A DNA stretch of 64,000 nt from Coprinus comatus (taxonomy: Eukaryota > Basidiomycota > Agaricomycetes > Agaricales > Agaricaceae). The stretch's first letter is position 1, and every line of letters starts with the position of its first letter. Positions 22,909 to 34,700 of the stretch are shown in pieces. Position numbers and translations under genes: made by a program. The notes beneath the pieces are model-generated. The model had not been told where the DNA came from. It searched no databases and was given only the letters and a program-made list of their open reading frames with translations. The stretch lies in the NCBI GenBank assembly GCA_034638255.1, contig JAWPGT010000022.1:62001-126000 (forward strand), in the 5' to 3' direction.

Positions 22909-25427
22909 TTAGTATCGCATGTTACCATGCAGTGGTAGTTGTGGTTGCGCTGCATATGGATCCACCATCTCATCGCTATCTCTAAATGGTTTATTTAAAC
23001 TCGTCGTACTTGCGTTCCAAGCCTGACTTGAATTATCCTGTTTTAGGGGCAAAAAGACACTAGAGTCAGAATCTCGCACACCGCTGTGCTCACCGCCGAA
23101 TCCAGGTACTGCACTCCCCACAAAGCTTCTCCCCCCCATGCCTCTTGTTGAGGCACCGGTGTTAGCGCTAATCATCGGGAAGGAAGACGATGTGGATGGC
23201 TTCGTTGCAGCCCGTTTTCGACGAACCAGCAAAAGACCAATAAGCGCACCGAGTAAACCAATAGCTAAAATAGCTCCTACAACTCCTCCGATAATCGTCG
23301 CAGTATTTGAAGACGCTCCATTAGTGTTTGTGTCCCCATTATTGACTCCGCCATTGCCGGTCGAAGACCCATCAGCTGTACCAGACGCTGAGTCAAGTCT
23401 CTGGTTTTCAGGGAGCACACTAGCCGCTCCTACTGTCTGTTGTCCGATTTGTCCATTGCCAACGATGACATAGGTACCGTTCGAAGGGATTCCATTGATC
23501 ACAACGTGCAAGAATGCTGGTCCAGGCTGGAAAAGGTTGGGGTTGGGTGGTGCTTGGGAAACATGAAGCACAATAGTGCCATCTTGTTGAACGGTGTAGG
23601 TATTTTCCAGTTGCAACATACGTTGTCCCATGTTCATGGCGTGAGTAGTGAATCCACCCCTAATAATATTAACCATTGCGCTGGCAGCCGCCTCGTTGCT
23701 GGAACCAGAGTACGAACTGGCAGGAACAGTGATATCGAACGCATCACCACCATATGAGATGGTCTTGGGCACACCTGTTGGACGGGGTCGAGTAGAAGCA
23801 GAGAAATAGGGGGGATAGAAGATTTCTGCCTTGTAAGTCGTGGGGAAGATGGTAGTAAGATTAACATCAACATTAGGGCTTGAACCAGCAATGAGAACGG
23901 AAGCATCAGGTAGGATCATAGCAGAGGAGTGGTATAGACGAGCAATGGATGAGGTGTCGAAGCCAGCATCCGACCAACGACTTCCTTTAGGTGCTGTTGG
24001 GTCATAGATAGCAGGTCTGCCGACGGGACCAGAAGCTAGAGATTCACCGAATGGCATGAGATCATAGGAAGGGGTTTGGCCAGTTGCTTGTGCATAGCCA
24101 GCTGTACCATTCAAACCTCCGTTCACTACAAGAAGTTTGCCGTTTGGAAGAATGATGAATTGACTCATAGTCCTACCGTCCAGCATGTCATCATCCTGTT
24201 CGTAGGCAACCGGTGAGCTACCTTTTGGCTCAGGTGTGATACGTTGACAGTCGCGAGAAGCGGGGTAGTCCCAGGTGTTGATGAAAGGGAAGGAATAATT
24301 GCCATATGCGTCCTCAGGCATGTCAGAACCACCACAGAAAAGGATAGTCGGGGTATAGTCGTTTGCGGGCGTAAGGGGTAGCATAGCGACTGCACCTGAT
24401 GCGGGGTAGACACGAACAACACCATTGGGCATATCTGGAAGAGGGGTTTCCACATTGTTGTTGTAATCCCAAAGAACTAGCACATTGTTAACACCAAAAG
24501 CGCAACACGAATATAAAATAAGACTCACCACTCGATAAATTGGCCTGAACAAACATTTGACCGGAGGGCATCAAGAATGTATGCGCATATGCGTTGAGTC
24601 CAGAAGTCTTGATCAAGAACTGGAAGGTCCTTGGTTCTTCATTGCGGGGAGGGTAGAACTCGTATGTACAATCTGCTGCACCGCCTTCAAATTCAGGGTC
24701 AGTGTTGGGATAATTTCGGTTCACATATCCTCCGTTAACAAAACCGCCAATAATAACAACGCTTCCTTCGCCATTGGGCTCAGCAGTTGAATACCATCGC
24801 TTCTTATGCATCGAGAGGACTGTTGGGTCATCGAACCACGAGCACTCGGGTGAGTTCATGTTGTCCCCAGGAGTGCATGGATTAAGCACTCGGATTGCCC
24901 TTGCACCGTCGAAATCTTGATATTCCGCATCCCAAGCACCACTTCCACCCCCAGGATTCAATTGCGAACCAATATTACCACCACGACCAACAGCACCGTT
25001 TCCACCCAAAGTGATAAATGACCCATTGGGTAAATGCATTCCAGATGAACAGAACACATTAGTCTTGACATCCATGGCTTCTGCAACATGTGTATTCAAT
25101 TCCTACAACAGCTCAGCATTGAACCAGTGTCTAATTCAACCTATGTACTCACATGGCGGAACCCCAAGCAGGATGTCCTTTGACCTGATGAGCGTTGCCT
25201 TGTGCTTTGTCAAGAATGTACAACATTTCCTCGTTGCCTACAAACATCTGTATACGCATATATCCACTCAGAACCAGAATTCAACAACCAAAGCCCTTTC
25301 GACATACCATCATAGCACTAACCAGTGTGTCACCACCATCGGCAAATGTGCCTGCCAGAGACTGGGCATAAGCCGATGTTGCGACCGCAGCAAGAGTGAG
25401 GAGAAAAGAGAAAGAACGTCGTGTCAT
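22909..25427 (-). CDS. Membrane-anchored copper radical oxidase (glyoxal oxidase), copy 2
   Basis: Tandem paralog of copy 1 on the same strand, with the 176-bp gap holding its 3' end. The signal peptide is MTRRSFSFLLTLAAVATSAYA. Catalytic residues are again present: NVFCSSGMH, KRWYSTAE, RLYHSSAM, TTHAMNMGQR. The C-terminal membrane helix (TATIIGGVVGAILAIGLLGA) is followed by RRKR and a shorter tail. Introns are 25248-25307, 25103-25152 and 24477-24528, at the same places as in copy 1. At the second junction the acceptor reads TAG-GAATTG where copy 1 and the frame demand TAG-GGAATTG; one G seems missing at 25102. With it the protein is about 785 residues. Without it translation stops shortly after HPAWGSAM. 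Confidence 0.9.
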
Positions 25428-27017
25428 GTCGCTATAGTATTCGCGACGTGAGAGGGAGAGGGAAGGGAGAGTAGTAGAGAAGTTAGAGTAAGATTAGAAA
25501 TGAAGAAGGGATGGCATCCGTTCACCATAAATTTAATATTTGACAGGACCCCGAATACCGGCCCTTATTTAAGGCTGTGCTCTACGCCATTGTGGACTCA
25601 TCTACATCAATTCAACATACACCATTTACAATCACTAAAAACGCAAAAAAATAACCTCTGTGTGTGCAACTACTGAGCATACATTCTGCAGCTGGCTGAC
25701 GGCCATATAGCATGCTTTTTCACCAGTAATTTGAACATGCACTACTTGGAAGGCAGTAACAATGGGCTCCAATCGCCGAGCCCAGGTTGATTCGAGACTT
25801 GATGGAACCAATAACATATGGTCACCACACTACACGTTTAAAATTTATCACAATTTGAGACTAAAACGGTCTGGGTCTGCCCTCGGGTACGAGAATCTGA
25901 CGAGAATGTTAGTCTGTTCAATATTTACTCTTATTGCTCTCAACAATGTACGGGGACCTCTGCGCACATCCCTGCATTCAGTCTCTGTTCCAGCCTGCTC
26001 AGCTCAATCAAGTACAAATGAACTCCAACAACACCCAAAAATGGGGACAAGAATCCCTGAACAAGAAACATTTACCGATAGAATATTCTATACAGAGTTT
26101 GTGCGCAGTTCCTAAGCACCACAAGGCCTTGTAAGCCCGCCCCAAATATAAAGATCACGCTTGCATTTATCTTTCCAAGATACATGAATGACTTAAGTAT
26201 CTCTAGTATCGCTGCTCGTTGTCCTGACATTTAACGCCCAACGTTAACGCTGAGCGTTCAACAATCCGTCAACGTTCAGAACGTTCAACACCCAGCGTTT
26301 CTTGTAAGGGGTGTCCGGAGTCCTTCTCATGACAAAGCGTCGGAGGCCAGAACCTCCGTATGGCAACGGAGGTTTAGAAAAGATCAGCAACTTGAATTAG
26401 TCAATCCACACCTAGTTGTACATACATCGTCAAAATAACAATAATCATAACTACATTTGCAACAAATAGCTAACAGATCTTTTAATGGCGAAGGACAAAT
26501 CTAAACAATACAAACCGAACAAACAAAAAAAGCGGAACAAAAAAATCAAAAATGATAATCGATCACAACCCTCGGAACTTATTTTTAGGAACATTCGGTC
26601 CCACAACACCTCTCCCACAATGAATCCAGTAGACCAACAACTCAACCAGTCTCAATCACCCACCACCAGTTCTCAAAGAAGGTGACAAGTCCGAAATAGT
26701 CCCATTCAAAGAGGACCCATTAAATCCCACAACTCTCGCTTCAATGAAATCTAATTTTAATCGCATCGGTTTTAACTTTTTGCACACAAATTCATAAGAG
26801 AAGAGTTACTTACCTTCATTCATTTCACCAAAGACCCATCGCAGGTAATTAGTCAACATGAATCGATGTACTATTCCCATTCTACAAATATCATATATCT
26901 ATAAATAAAAAATGAACATTAACATTAGTACTAATTAATCATGCCTTAAGTGGAATGAGAGTTGGGGAGACTCGAAAGCCTAGTAGTACTTACAACGGCC
27001 CAAGATGATGTCAAGAG
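25428..27017. other. Spacer with promoter of glyoxal oxidase 2 and minor repeats
   Basis: Upstream of the minus-strand oxidase there is purine-rich DNA on the plus strand (25440-25510). A perfect 9-bp stem AACCTCCGT/ACGGAGGTT lies at 26352-26375. At 26228-26300 variants of AACGTTCAAC/GCGTT recur five or six times. A lysine-rich open frame of 66 codons begins at ATG 26485 but resembles no family, and I cannot support it as a gene. Confidence 0.4.
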
Positions 27018-28350
27018 CTAAGCAATGACGACGAGGTTTGGATTTAGAGTCGCATAACCTGTCCAACCACCCAATATCAAACTCGAGAATAACAACACAT
27101 AAGTATTGACATTGTCCGACAGGGGAACAAGCGTAAAACTTACAGTCTGCTCTTCAATGACCTGCGCAAAATCGTCCAACCCAAATTCACCAGGTGGAAC
27201 AAAGATCACCACAATTGGAATCGCGTTGAATCTATTCGTAGGCTTATAAATTAGGTTTTAGACCAGGTTAGTTACAATCAAATGTAAATCCAGACGCTCA
27301 CCATGGTAAATATATCCCACCTTGCATGATGTGCCGTACACATCAAAAAATGCAGCAACAGGAGCATCTTCAGGAATGTGATGAAACATCTTGATCATAG
27401 AAGAAACAGTATTGAGTACATATTGTTGCATCAATACCACTAGATCATCTTCATTGTTAATATTGTTAAAAAACGCTTGTTCGGTGGGAATGTAGAGAGA
27501 TTCTATTGGGTTACTTTTGTGTGGTAGATGAAGGGGTCGTGAATGTGAATTTTTTGAGTTTCATTTTAGGCTGCTAGTGCGATGAGGGAGGTAGGTGTAA
27601 CCCGAATAGTGTATGATGATCTAGATGATTCACATTCTGAATCGTTACTATCCCAGCTTCGTCGTAAAGCACCGTTTAATTTATGTCCACTTGGGTAAAT
27701 GTAGGTTTTTGAAAATCGTTCGAGGTCTTTAGTATATTACCATCAGTAAATGATACAGGCAAACGGCAGAAGAACATACAATCCATAGCATGAGGTAAAA
27801 TACCCTTCATACCCATCCGACTAACCCTCTACAAACTTCTCCTCCCACGTTCCCTTTTGAGCTCATGATAAACGGGCCTAACAAGTTTCTTGACGTATGT
27901 AAAGACTTGAAACGAGGTCCACTAATCATTGGCAACTTGGTACTTGCAAGAAAATCTCGAAGGCTGAGAGTTTGAGCCTGAGCAAGCCTTTGTTTCTCTC
28001 CAACAATCGGGGTTCTTGCAGTATATCACCATCGTCTTCTGACCCATCAGGCTCTTCAGTTAACCCATCACATATGATATCATCAACTTCTTCCGAATCG
28101 TTCAACAGTAAGTCATGATTACAAAAGGGGGGCTGCGATGATGGGGAGACTACAAGGTGGTGATTCAAATGAAACACGGCAACGGACTTGGTCCACGATG
28201 ATCAACAATATTGATAGATTCCTGTGACATACTAAAGAAAGATTTTGGATTTGGGTTGGAGAGGAGGAAACACTGGTATACTGGAGTCGGCATTTCGAAT
28301 CAATTGAACTTATGGTGGTGTCCAGATTTATGCTAGAGCTGGTATCCAAT
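27018..28350 (-). pseudogene. Decayed or mis-sequenced gene of unknown family
   Basis: The minus strand carries segments that read like exons. An acidic stretch (LLNDSEEVDDIICDG, 27926-28177) is followed after an intron-like gap by TSFQVFTYVKKLVRPVYHE, an in-frame TAG, then SRMGMKGILPHAMDCMFF. Next comes a long open stretch around 27258-27530 (EDDLVVLMQQYVLNTVSS, FHHIPEDAPVAAFFDVYG). After a GTGAGC...ATAG gap it ends with VIFVPPGEFGLDDFAQVIEEQT, a clean GTAAGT-CAG intron (27070-27145) and GYATLNPNLVVIA. One splice junction is out of frame by one base and one stop is internal. No family is recognised. It could be a pseudogene or an active gene with sequence errors. Confidence 0.4.
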
Positions 28351-31300
28351 ATGGATGCAGAGACATTTTACTGATTCTAAATGAAGATTAATTAAAACAT
28401 GTATGCGTGTGCATGGACCTGAGAGAATGTAAATGAATCAGAGACATACACTCGGAAATTATTTCATGCCGGTTTGACGCACAGTCTTTGGAGTTACTCA
28501 TTGTGTAAGAAGTGATTTAGTATTGACCGTCGAGTTGTGTCTTTTTGTCTGAATTTTGAAAACGCATCGCGCGAACGTTTAAACAAAATGCTTCTTCATA
28601 TGAATTACGTGGAGCGTGAGCACTATTTAGGTTTAGCATCAGCTTGAGTTCGCAAGATATTACCCCAAATCGATATTGACATATTGATCTGTAATAATTT
28701 TCTTTGAAGTCTCCCTTTGAAGTGTATGTAGTGGAATGTAAAAACAGGGTGGATGAGCTTGCACCGGGCCGGTGACGAGGAGAAAAAAAAAAAAAAGAAG
28801 AATAAACAACATCATACTCAAGTACTTACTCAAGCTCAAGCTCGGGGTTCGAATCCAGGTTGGAGCATGTTATTGTTTACATTCTATCAGTAACCGTGGT
28901 GACGACCTTGCCCGAAAGTTAGTCCACTGCTGACTCTCCCAAGTGTTTTACAGGGACAGGCGTCAACGTTTCAACTATGAACCGTTAAAGACAAAAAGGG
29001 GTATTTCTTTCAGGGCTTTGCATTTTTCAACTGACCATGAGACCGGAAGTAATAGTTATTACAACTTCAAATTTTTGAAGAGAGGTGTACCCTGAGGTAC
29101 CTTTACGACAAGTTGGATCCTCACATCATCACATGGATTCGGACTGCAACATGTGAAATATGTGAACATGTTATGAGCTGTTACGAGAGACATTGACAAG
29201 CGAGGCTCAATTGGAATTTTCGACATGCACTAGACACTACTAGACTACACTAGACAATGACCTGTTTAGAGTTTTGGGTGTAAAAGTTCCTGTGGGGTAG
29301 GAACGCAACCATTTGACATTTTTTTCTCTGGGCAAGACTGGGGTAAGAATTTAAATCAAATAGAAACTGAAGCCATTTGAATTTAGCCTCCACGGAAAGT
29401 CTTTAATTGAATTCAGCGATGGGGATAGTATATCTGATTTTGAACCCCCATAACACTGCAGGTTATGTCCCGTCTTTTTCTGGCAAGTTGCGTTATAATA
29501 GGTAACAACTTCAACCCCTGATTCAGACTCGAACTCACATCGACGATGATTAGATGAATATGCACGATGTATACGAACCGCTAAACATAAAAATGGATGT
29601 TTTGAGTGTACTGGAGCATATTTACTAGTACAAATATAATGAGTCTTCCGAATCTTCAGAAATCATAGAAGATCGTACGAGTCGCAATTTTGGGAATTTT
29701 AGAATATCATTCAGTTCATCACCGAATAAAACTTCTCAGCATCACTAGAATAAACCTGTATTTGAGCGCTGATCTCATGCGCAACATCCCTACATAATTC
29801 GTGATCGCTTCTTGTTCTGCTTGCACTATTCTCTTCTGTTATTTCAGGCCGTACTATTGTTCATGATATATTACTGTCGGATCAGCTACCTTTGTATAAA
29901 ATAGAAACCCTAGAAGAGCTGTCGAAGTCTCTGGAACTTTAGGAATAGATTGTTGAACACTCAAAGAGTGAGTCATGGATATACGATGGCCAATGATAAT
30001 CAATGGAGTTTTCTCCACTCTGATTGCTGGAGTGGCTCAGTGGTCGTCCTAGAAGCCCGAGCTTGAATACATGTCTTGCATCATGCATAAAATGTAGAAG
30101 TCAGAAGGTTATTAAAAATGCCGATTTAACAGGATCTTGTTCAATACCTTCAATACAATACCACTGGCATCATATAACCGCAGTTCTTCATACAGTGTAA
30201 CTATACTTCGCGGAGTAAGATACAATCATTTGTATCATAGATTTAAACAACAAATTCGATTCATATGTCTGTAAGGTCACAACACATACACGCTTCTTGA
30301 TTGGGAAGGGCATGTGGCTTCCTACATACCGACTCTTATCAATCAGTATTATATATAGCCTAGTCAATTCTTCCAAGGCATCTTCAAAAGGGCTATCAGA
30401 AGAAGCGACATTTGCTCCAACAAGAGAATATTAGAGGACGTATACCATCGGAAGTTCTACAGACAAATATATTTAAGTACAGACACCTAGTTTTCAAAAA
30501 AAAAAAAAACGTTGTCATCGGAACACCCCGAGGAGAACATCTCTTTAGTCACAACTGGGATAGATAATAAGTGGCGTCACCGAATCGCTAACAACCCTCA
30601 TCCTTTCGGTAAAGACAACCGATTAAACAAATAAATTGAATACTTTGATCGTTACCAAGAAGGGTCTTCAAAAATAATTTAACCCCCCCAAGACCCACTT
30701 GATCCACGATGTACACGCCATTGGGACAATTGGTAACGAATAGTTATGCCCCTCAAATGTACCGGTCGTTAAAAATACCACAACACACCAATGTCCTTAA
30801 GTTAACTGAGAAATAACTACCAACACCCACATACGCCATCAAATGAAATACGGGTTTTGAATGTACCAGTAAACCAAAAGGAGTAAGACCTGTAAGAAAG
30901 ATATGATTAGACCACGTGCCTTATCGAACACATGTTCCTGTTTTGTCATTCACCATTCCATTCGGAGAAAACTTCTATCCACGGTGTCAATAGCCGTAAG
31001 TGCGGTCAATCAGTTTCCAAAAGTAAATTTGTAGACATAGCCTAATATATCATATCACTAAAATGCAAACGACTTGTAATCTCATAAGCTTGGCGCATCA
31101 AACTATAGGCATTAAAAAAGTAACCAAGTTTTATTCAAACCAGTATGCATTGAATGAAGGAAAGAAATGCAATAGAGAACATTGTACAATCCGATGAAAC
31201 TAGGTTACAAATATGATCTGCACAGAGAACGAAGAAAAAAATATAAACTGCACAGAACTTCGTTATTAGGTATATCAATGACAGAAGACCCATTTTAAAC

Positions 31301-31355
31301 AAAACTCGGATATCACAACAATAAAGTGATATTCGGGGTAAAAGAGGGGTGTTGT
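28351..31355. other. Gene-poor region
   Basis: About 3 kb without recognisable genes. It contains poly-A tracts (28785-28798, 30497-30510). A GGTTCGAATCC sequence (28847-28857) looks like an RNA polymerase III B box but has no surrounding cloverleaf. A TGGCTCAGTGG sequence (30034-30044) looks like an A box. Each could be a remnant of a tRNA or tRNA-derived repeat. The 3' UTR of the transporter gene lies at the right end. Confidence 0.45.
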
Positions 31356-32374
31356 TTAGTTGATCTTCTTGGTGAAGACACCAAGGGGAAGACGAGCGAT
31401 CGCCATCTCCTCAGCGTTGAGCATCTCGGCAAGACCAATGTAGTAGGCAATCATAGCAGTAATGCAACCGAGAACACCTCCAGCCTTAGTAGCACTATAA
31501 ATAGGATGTCAGTCATTATTCAATTTGAAAAGTTTGAAGTGGCACATACGCAAGGGAGTGTGTGAAGTCACCAGCAGCCAGAACTGCGAATGTTACTGAG
31601 AGGAAACCAAATAGTGCAATAAAGCAGACGGCCTTGCGAAGGGATGCGAGGCTATATTTTTAGATTGCACTTAGTACCAATTTCAAATTCGTAACATCGT
31701 GTAGATGACTTACAAGAACATGAAAGTGACGATAAACCAAGTGATCAAGTAGATGGCAATAGCGCCGGCGAATTCCTCTGGGTCATCCGCATAGGCTGCT
31801 CTGATACCGCTTCCAGGGATTTGAATGGTAGCATAGGACATCCAGAAAGCGCCATAAGAGCTGAAAGCTATAGAATAAATGAAATCAGAAATGGAGTCTT
31901 GGCACAAAGCGGAATGAATTGTTTAGGACATCGCCAAGGACGGATCGACAAACCCCACCGGAATGAGTGTTGACCCTGACCATGACATCCGAGACCAGGG
32001 AAATTTTATCACAAAGGAATAATACTCACCCGTTCCACCAAAGACGTTGCCTCGAGGAAATTCCCACATGCCAGCAAGAAGCTGAACAAGACCACCGCAA
32101 AAGACGGCCATGCCTACGACGGCGTTGGGGGTGTTAATGCCACGTGCTTGAGCATTGAACAAGGAGAGAATGAGGGTTGTAGACGCGAAAGAAAACAGTC
32201 CCCTATTCAAAGTATAGGTTAGGCATTGTACGGAATGAAATGAATTCGCGATAGAACGTACAAGGTTCCGGGGTTACCAATGCGCGACGGCCTGGGAGCA
32301 GCATGTTTGTTGTTCAGGGCGCGTTCTGGAGAGGTAGCTTCAATGCTGGCTTTCTCGATATCGTGATGGGACAT
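31356..32374 (-). CDS. GPR1/FUN34/YaaH-family acetate/ammonia transporter
   Basis: Plasma-membrane protein of the AceTr family (Ady2/Ato in yeast, SatP in bacteria), which imports acetate and small carboxylates and has been linked to ammonium export. The family signature NPGTLG is created across the first splice junction. Six helices follow, with motifs VVGMAVFCGGLVQLLAGMWE, SSYGAFWMSYA and the C-terminal ITAMIAYYIGLAEMLN. Introns are 32203-32261, 31868-32029, 31652-31713 and 31495-31549. The frame is intact at 226 residues, slightly short for fungal members because the N-terminal tail is brief. A phosphorylatable Ser/Thr-rich N terminus (ASIEATSPE) precedes the first helix. Confidence 0.93.
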
Positions 32375-34700
32375 TTCGGCGAAGTGAATACGGCAGAGGG
32401 GAATGCGGGGTGAAGAAAGGTAGAGCGGGGTGCCGAAGATATAGATAAAGAGAAGAGGCGGGGAGAAACTTGAACCCAGCCTGGCCCTATATATGGGCCA
32501 TCTGACAACCCAAGGCGGCTAACGTTAATGATCCCCATCAACCAATTTCCAACAGAATGGAGCGGTCATGGGACTTCAACAATCTCTCATCCACCATTGC
32601 TCCATCTGTCAGAGCTTCTTCATTTCCAATATTCCACTATTTTCTCCCCAAGCCTCCCCAAGCCTCCCCAGCCGTGCCTCCAGACCCCCGCTCTCTACAC
32701 TCTTGGCAGGGTTAGAGAACAACCCATGTCAAATTCTCGTCAACATTGTACCGTGCCGTGAAGCAGCCGTGAAGTACGCTGTTCCCCTAATGTTTTTTTT
32801 CCAAATGGACGGGTTCCGGGTATCACCCCTTTGATACCAGCCAAGAGTTCACAGGTTTCTTGACCAAGCCTTTTCTGCAGCTAATTTGAAAGAATCATGA
32901 ATCGAACAAGCTACTGGAATTCTTGCATTTGATACCAACAACTCCCAATTTCCCGAATATTCGAGTGGATCTTCATGAAAGAAGCCAATCGCCAGATTTT
33001 ATGAATCCATTTTACTTACATTCGGAGTTAGTTCTCCTGATACACGAATGCATGAGGCGCAGGTCTCCTAAACGGCAAACATGACAAATCTGATTCGTAA
33101 CTTCATAATATCCGGATCGTTCCAATTTCACTAGTCGCTAATAATAGACCTCAATCTCCGAATCACATCTTCGTTTGGTAACAGGCACGTCGTCTACTTT
33201 TTCCTTCTCTTTCAGTGCCCTCTCTCACGTAAATACAAAAATATGAAAACATAACTGCTAGGAGGGCTCACCTCGTATATATACCCCAGATATACTGAGT
33301 GAATGTTTCCTAGTTGTTGTCTCTTCAATGTGGATCCTTCGGTCATAATACGCGAGTTCCCACGGGCCCGATCAATCATCAAACGGCTAGAATATGCGAG
33401 AAACAATGTTGATGTTGAGGAAACAATATCTACTGAGTACTCTATACAATTGGTGCAGGTCCGAGTAGCATGTCGACTTTGAACAAGATACCACCGTAAC
33501 TTGCAGACAAAAACTGTCTCATTGAAATGAACTATGGTCTCTTCAATCTTGGCCTAGCCACAATTTGGTTTTGCTGGTAAGCGCATCAGGAGGTAGCTTT
33601 AGGCGATCAACACAATTGTAAACTCGGCGCTCATGGTACCTATTCAAACAATTTTATGACATTCTATTTAGTTCAAAGCATGATTCCGCTCAACACATCA
33701 GTCAAGTATTTACCAGACTGTGGGATTGGCTAGGATACGACGACTACTACCTGATCGATTACCATCACGGGCAGAGAACATTATCCGATTCGGAACCTGG
33801 AAGGTAGACTGTTTGGCAAGAAAGTAACCGGCTAAAATGACAAATGTCGGGTAAATTATGATGAGTTTTCGCAACCGCAAAAGTGGAGTGTTTGTATATT
33901 TTAAACGAATACATTACACACAAGATTGTACACGTTGCATTGTAAAGGAGTCTGGGACCTGAACTTGCTTGTGTATTTTTTTTTTTATCAGCGTCCGTAT
34001 GAATCAATACTCTGTATCTGTGCCTGGTCGATTCAGGCCAAGCAACAGAAAATGCCGAAGCCTGAGTTTCTGTATACAGTCTTATAATTGAATGGAAAAA
34101 GGTTCTTCTTTAGCGAACGAATAGTCGCTTCAACCAAACCACAACAAGAAACCCATGGTTCACATATGCATAATCAATCGTGGTCTACATCCTGCTTATG
34201 GTCTATCATTGGTCTGTCATATGCAACCAACCATCTTACTTCTAACTCACGTTGTAAATCCTTCTTTATCATCTTCTTTACACACGAGATCTGAAAGATA
34301 AAGAAGCACGAGAGATTGCCAAGGAACTCTCGAGTGGGATCTCTTCGCGAAGACACTGTGTCAATTATGACGGTTTAGACGAGAAGCACTTACGTAGCGA
34401 TTGGGTGTAATAATGGTATCTGTGTTGTAGTTTAAAATTTTTATGTACCTGTTGTGAAGACCTTCTAACCAGATGTAGAGGGAAAATGGTCAACCCGAGC
34501 TTATGAGATAAAATAACGTAACAAGTATGAACAAAACATACTTATGAATGAAGCATACCATGCATTTGACTGGCTTGGTCGTGTGCTATTACAAGTGAAT
34601 TATGGTATTTCTAGTTGGTGTAATGTATGACGTCATATAAGCTACCACTGATATATGATATCCAGTCGAACTCAGTACTTTTCATCCAAACACCTCAAAA
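32375..34700. other. Long intergenic region between divergent genes
   Basis: About 2.3 kb between the starts of the transporter (minus) and the LanC-like gene (plus). CCTATATATGGGCC at 32484-32497 reads as a TATA box for the transporter about 110 bp upstream of its ATG. I see no supported coding exon and no clear repeat in the rest. Confidence 0.5.

Noticed and set aside
26485..26685. 66-codon lysine/asparagine-rich plus-strand protein
   Set aside because: Composition follows the local A-richness, no family resemblance, and no convincing downstream exon.
28780..28880. tRNA gene suggested by GGTTCGAATCC
   Set aside because: No acceptor, D or anticodon stem can be folded around it; only the B-box-like string is present.
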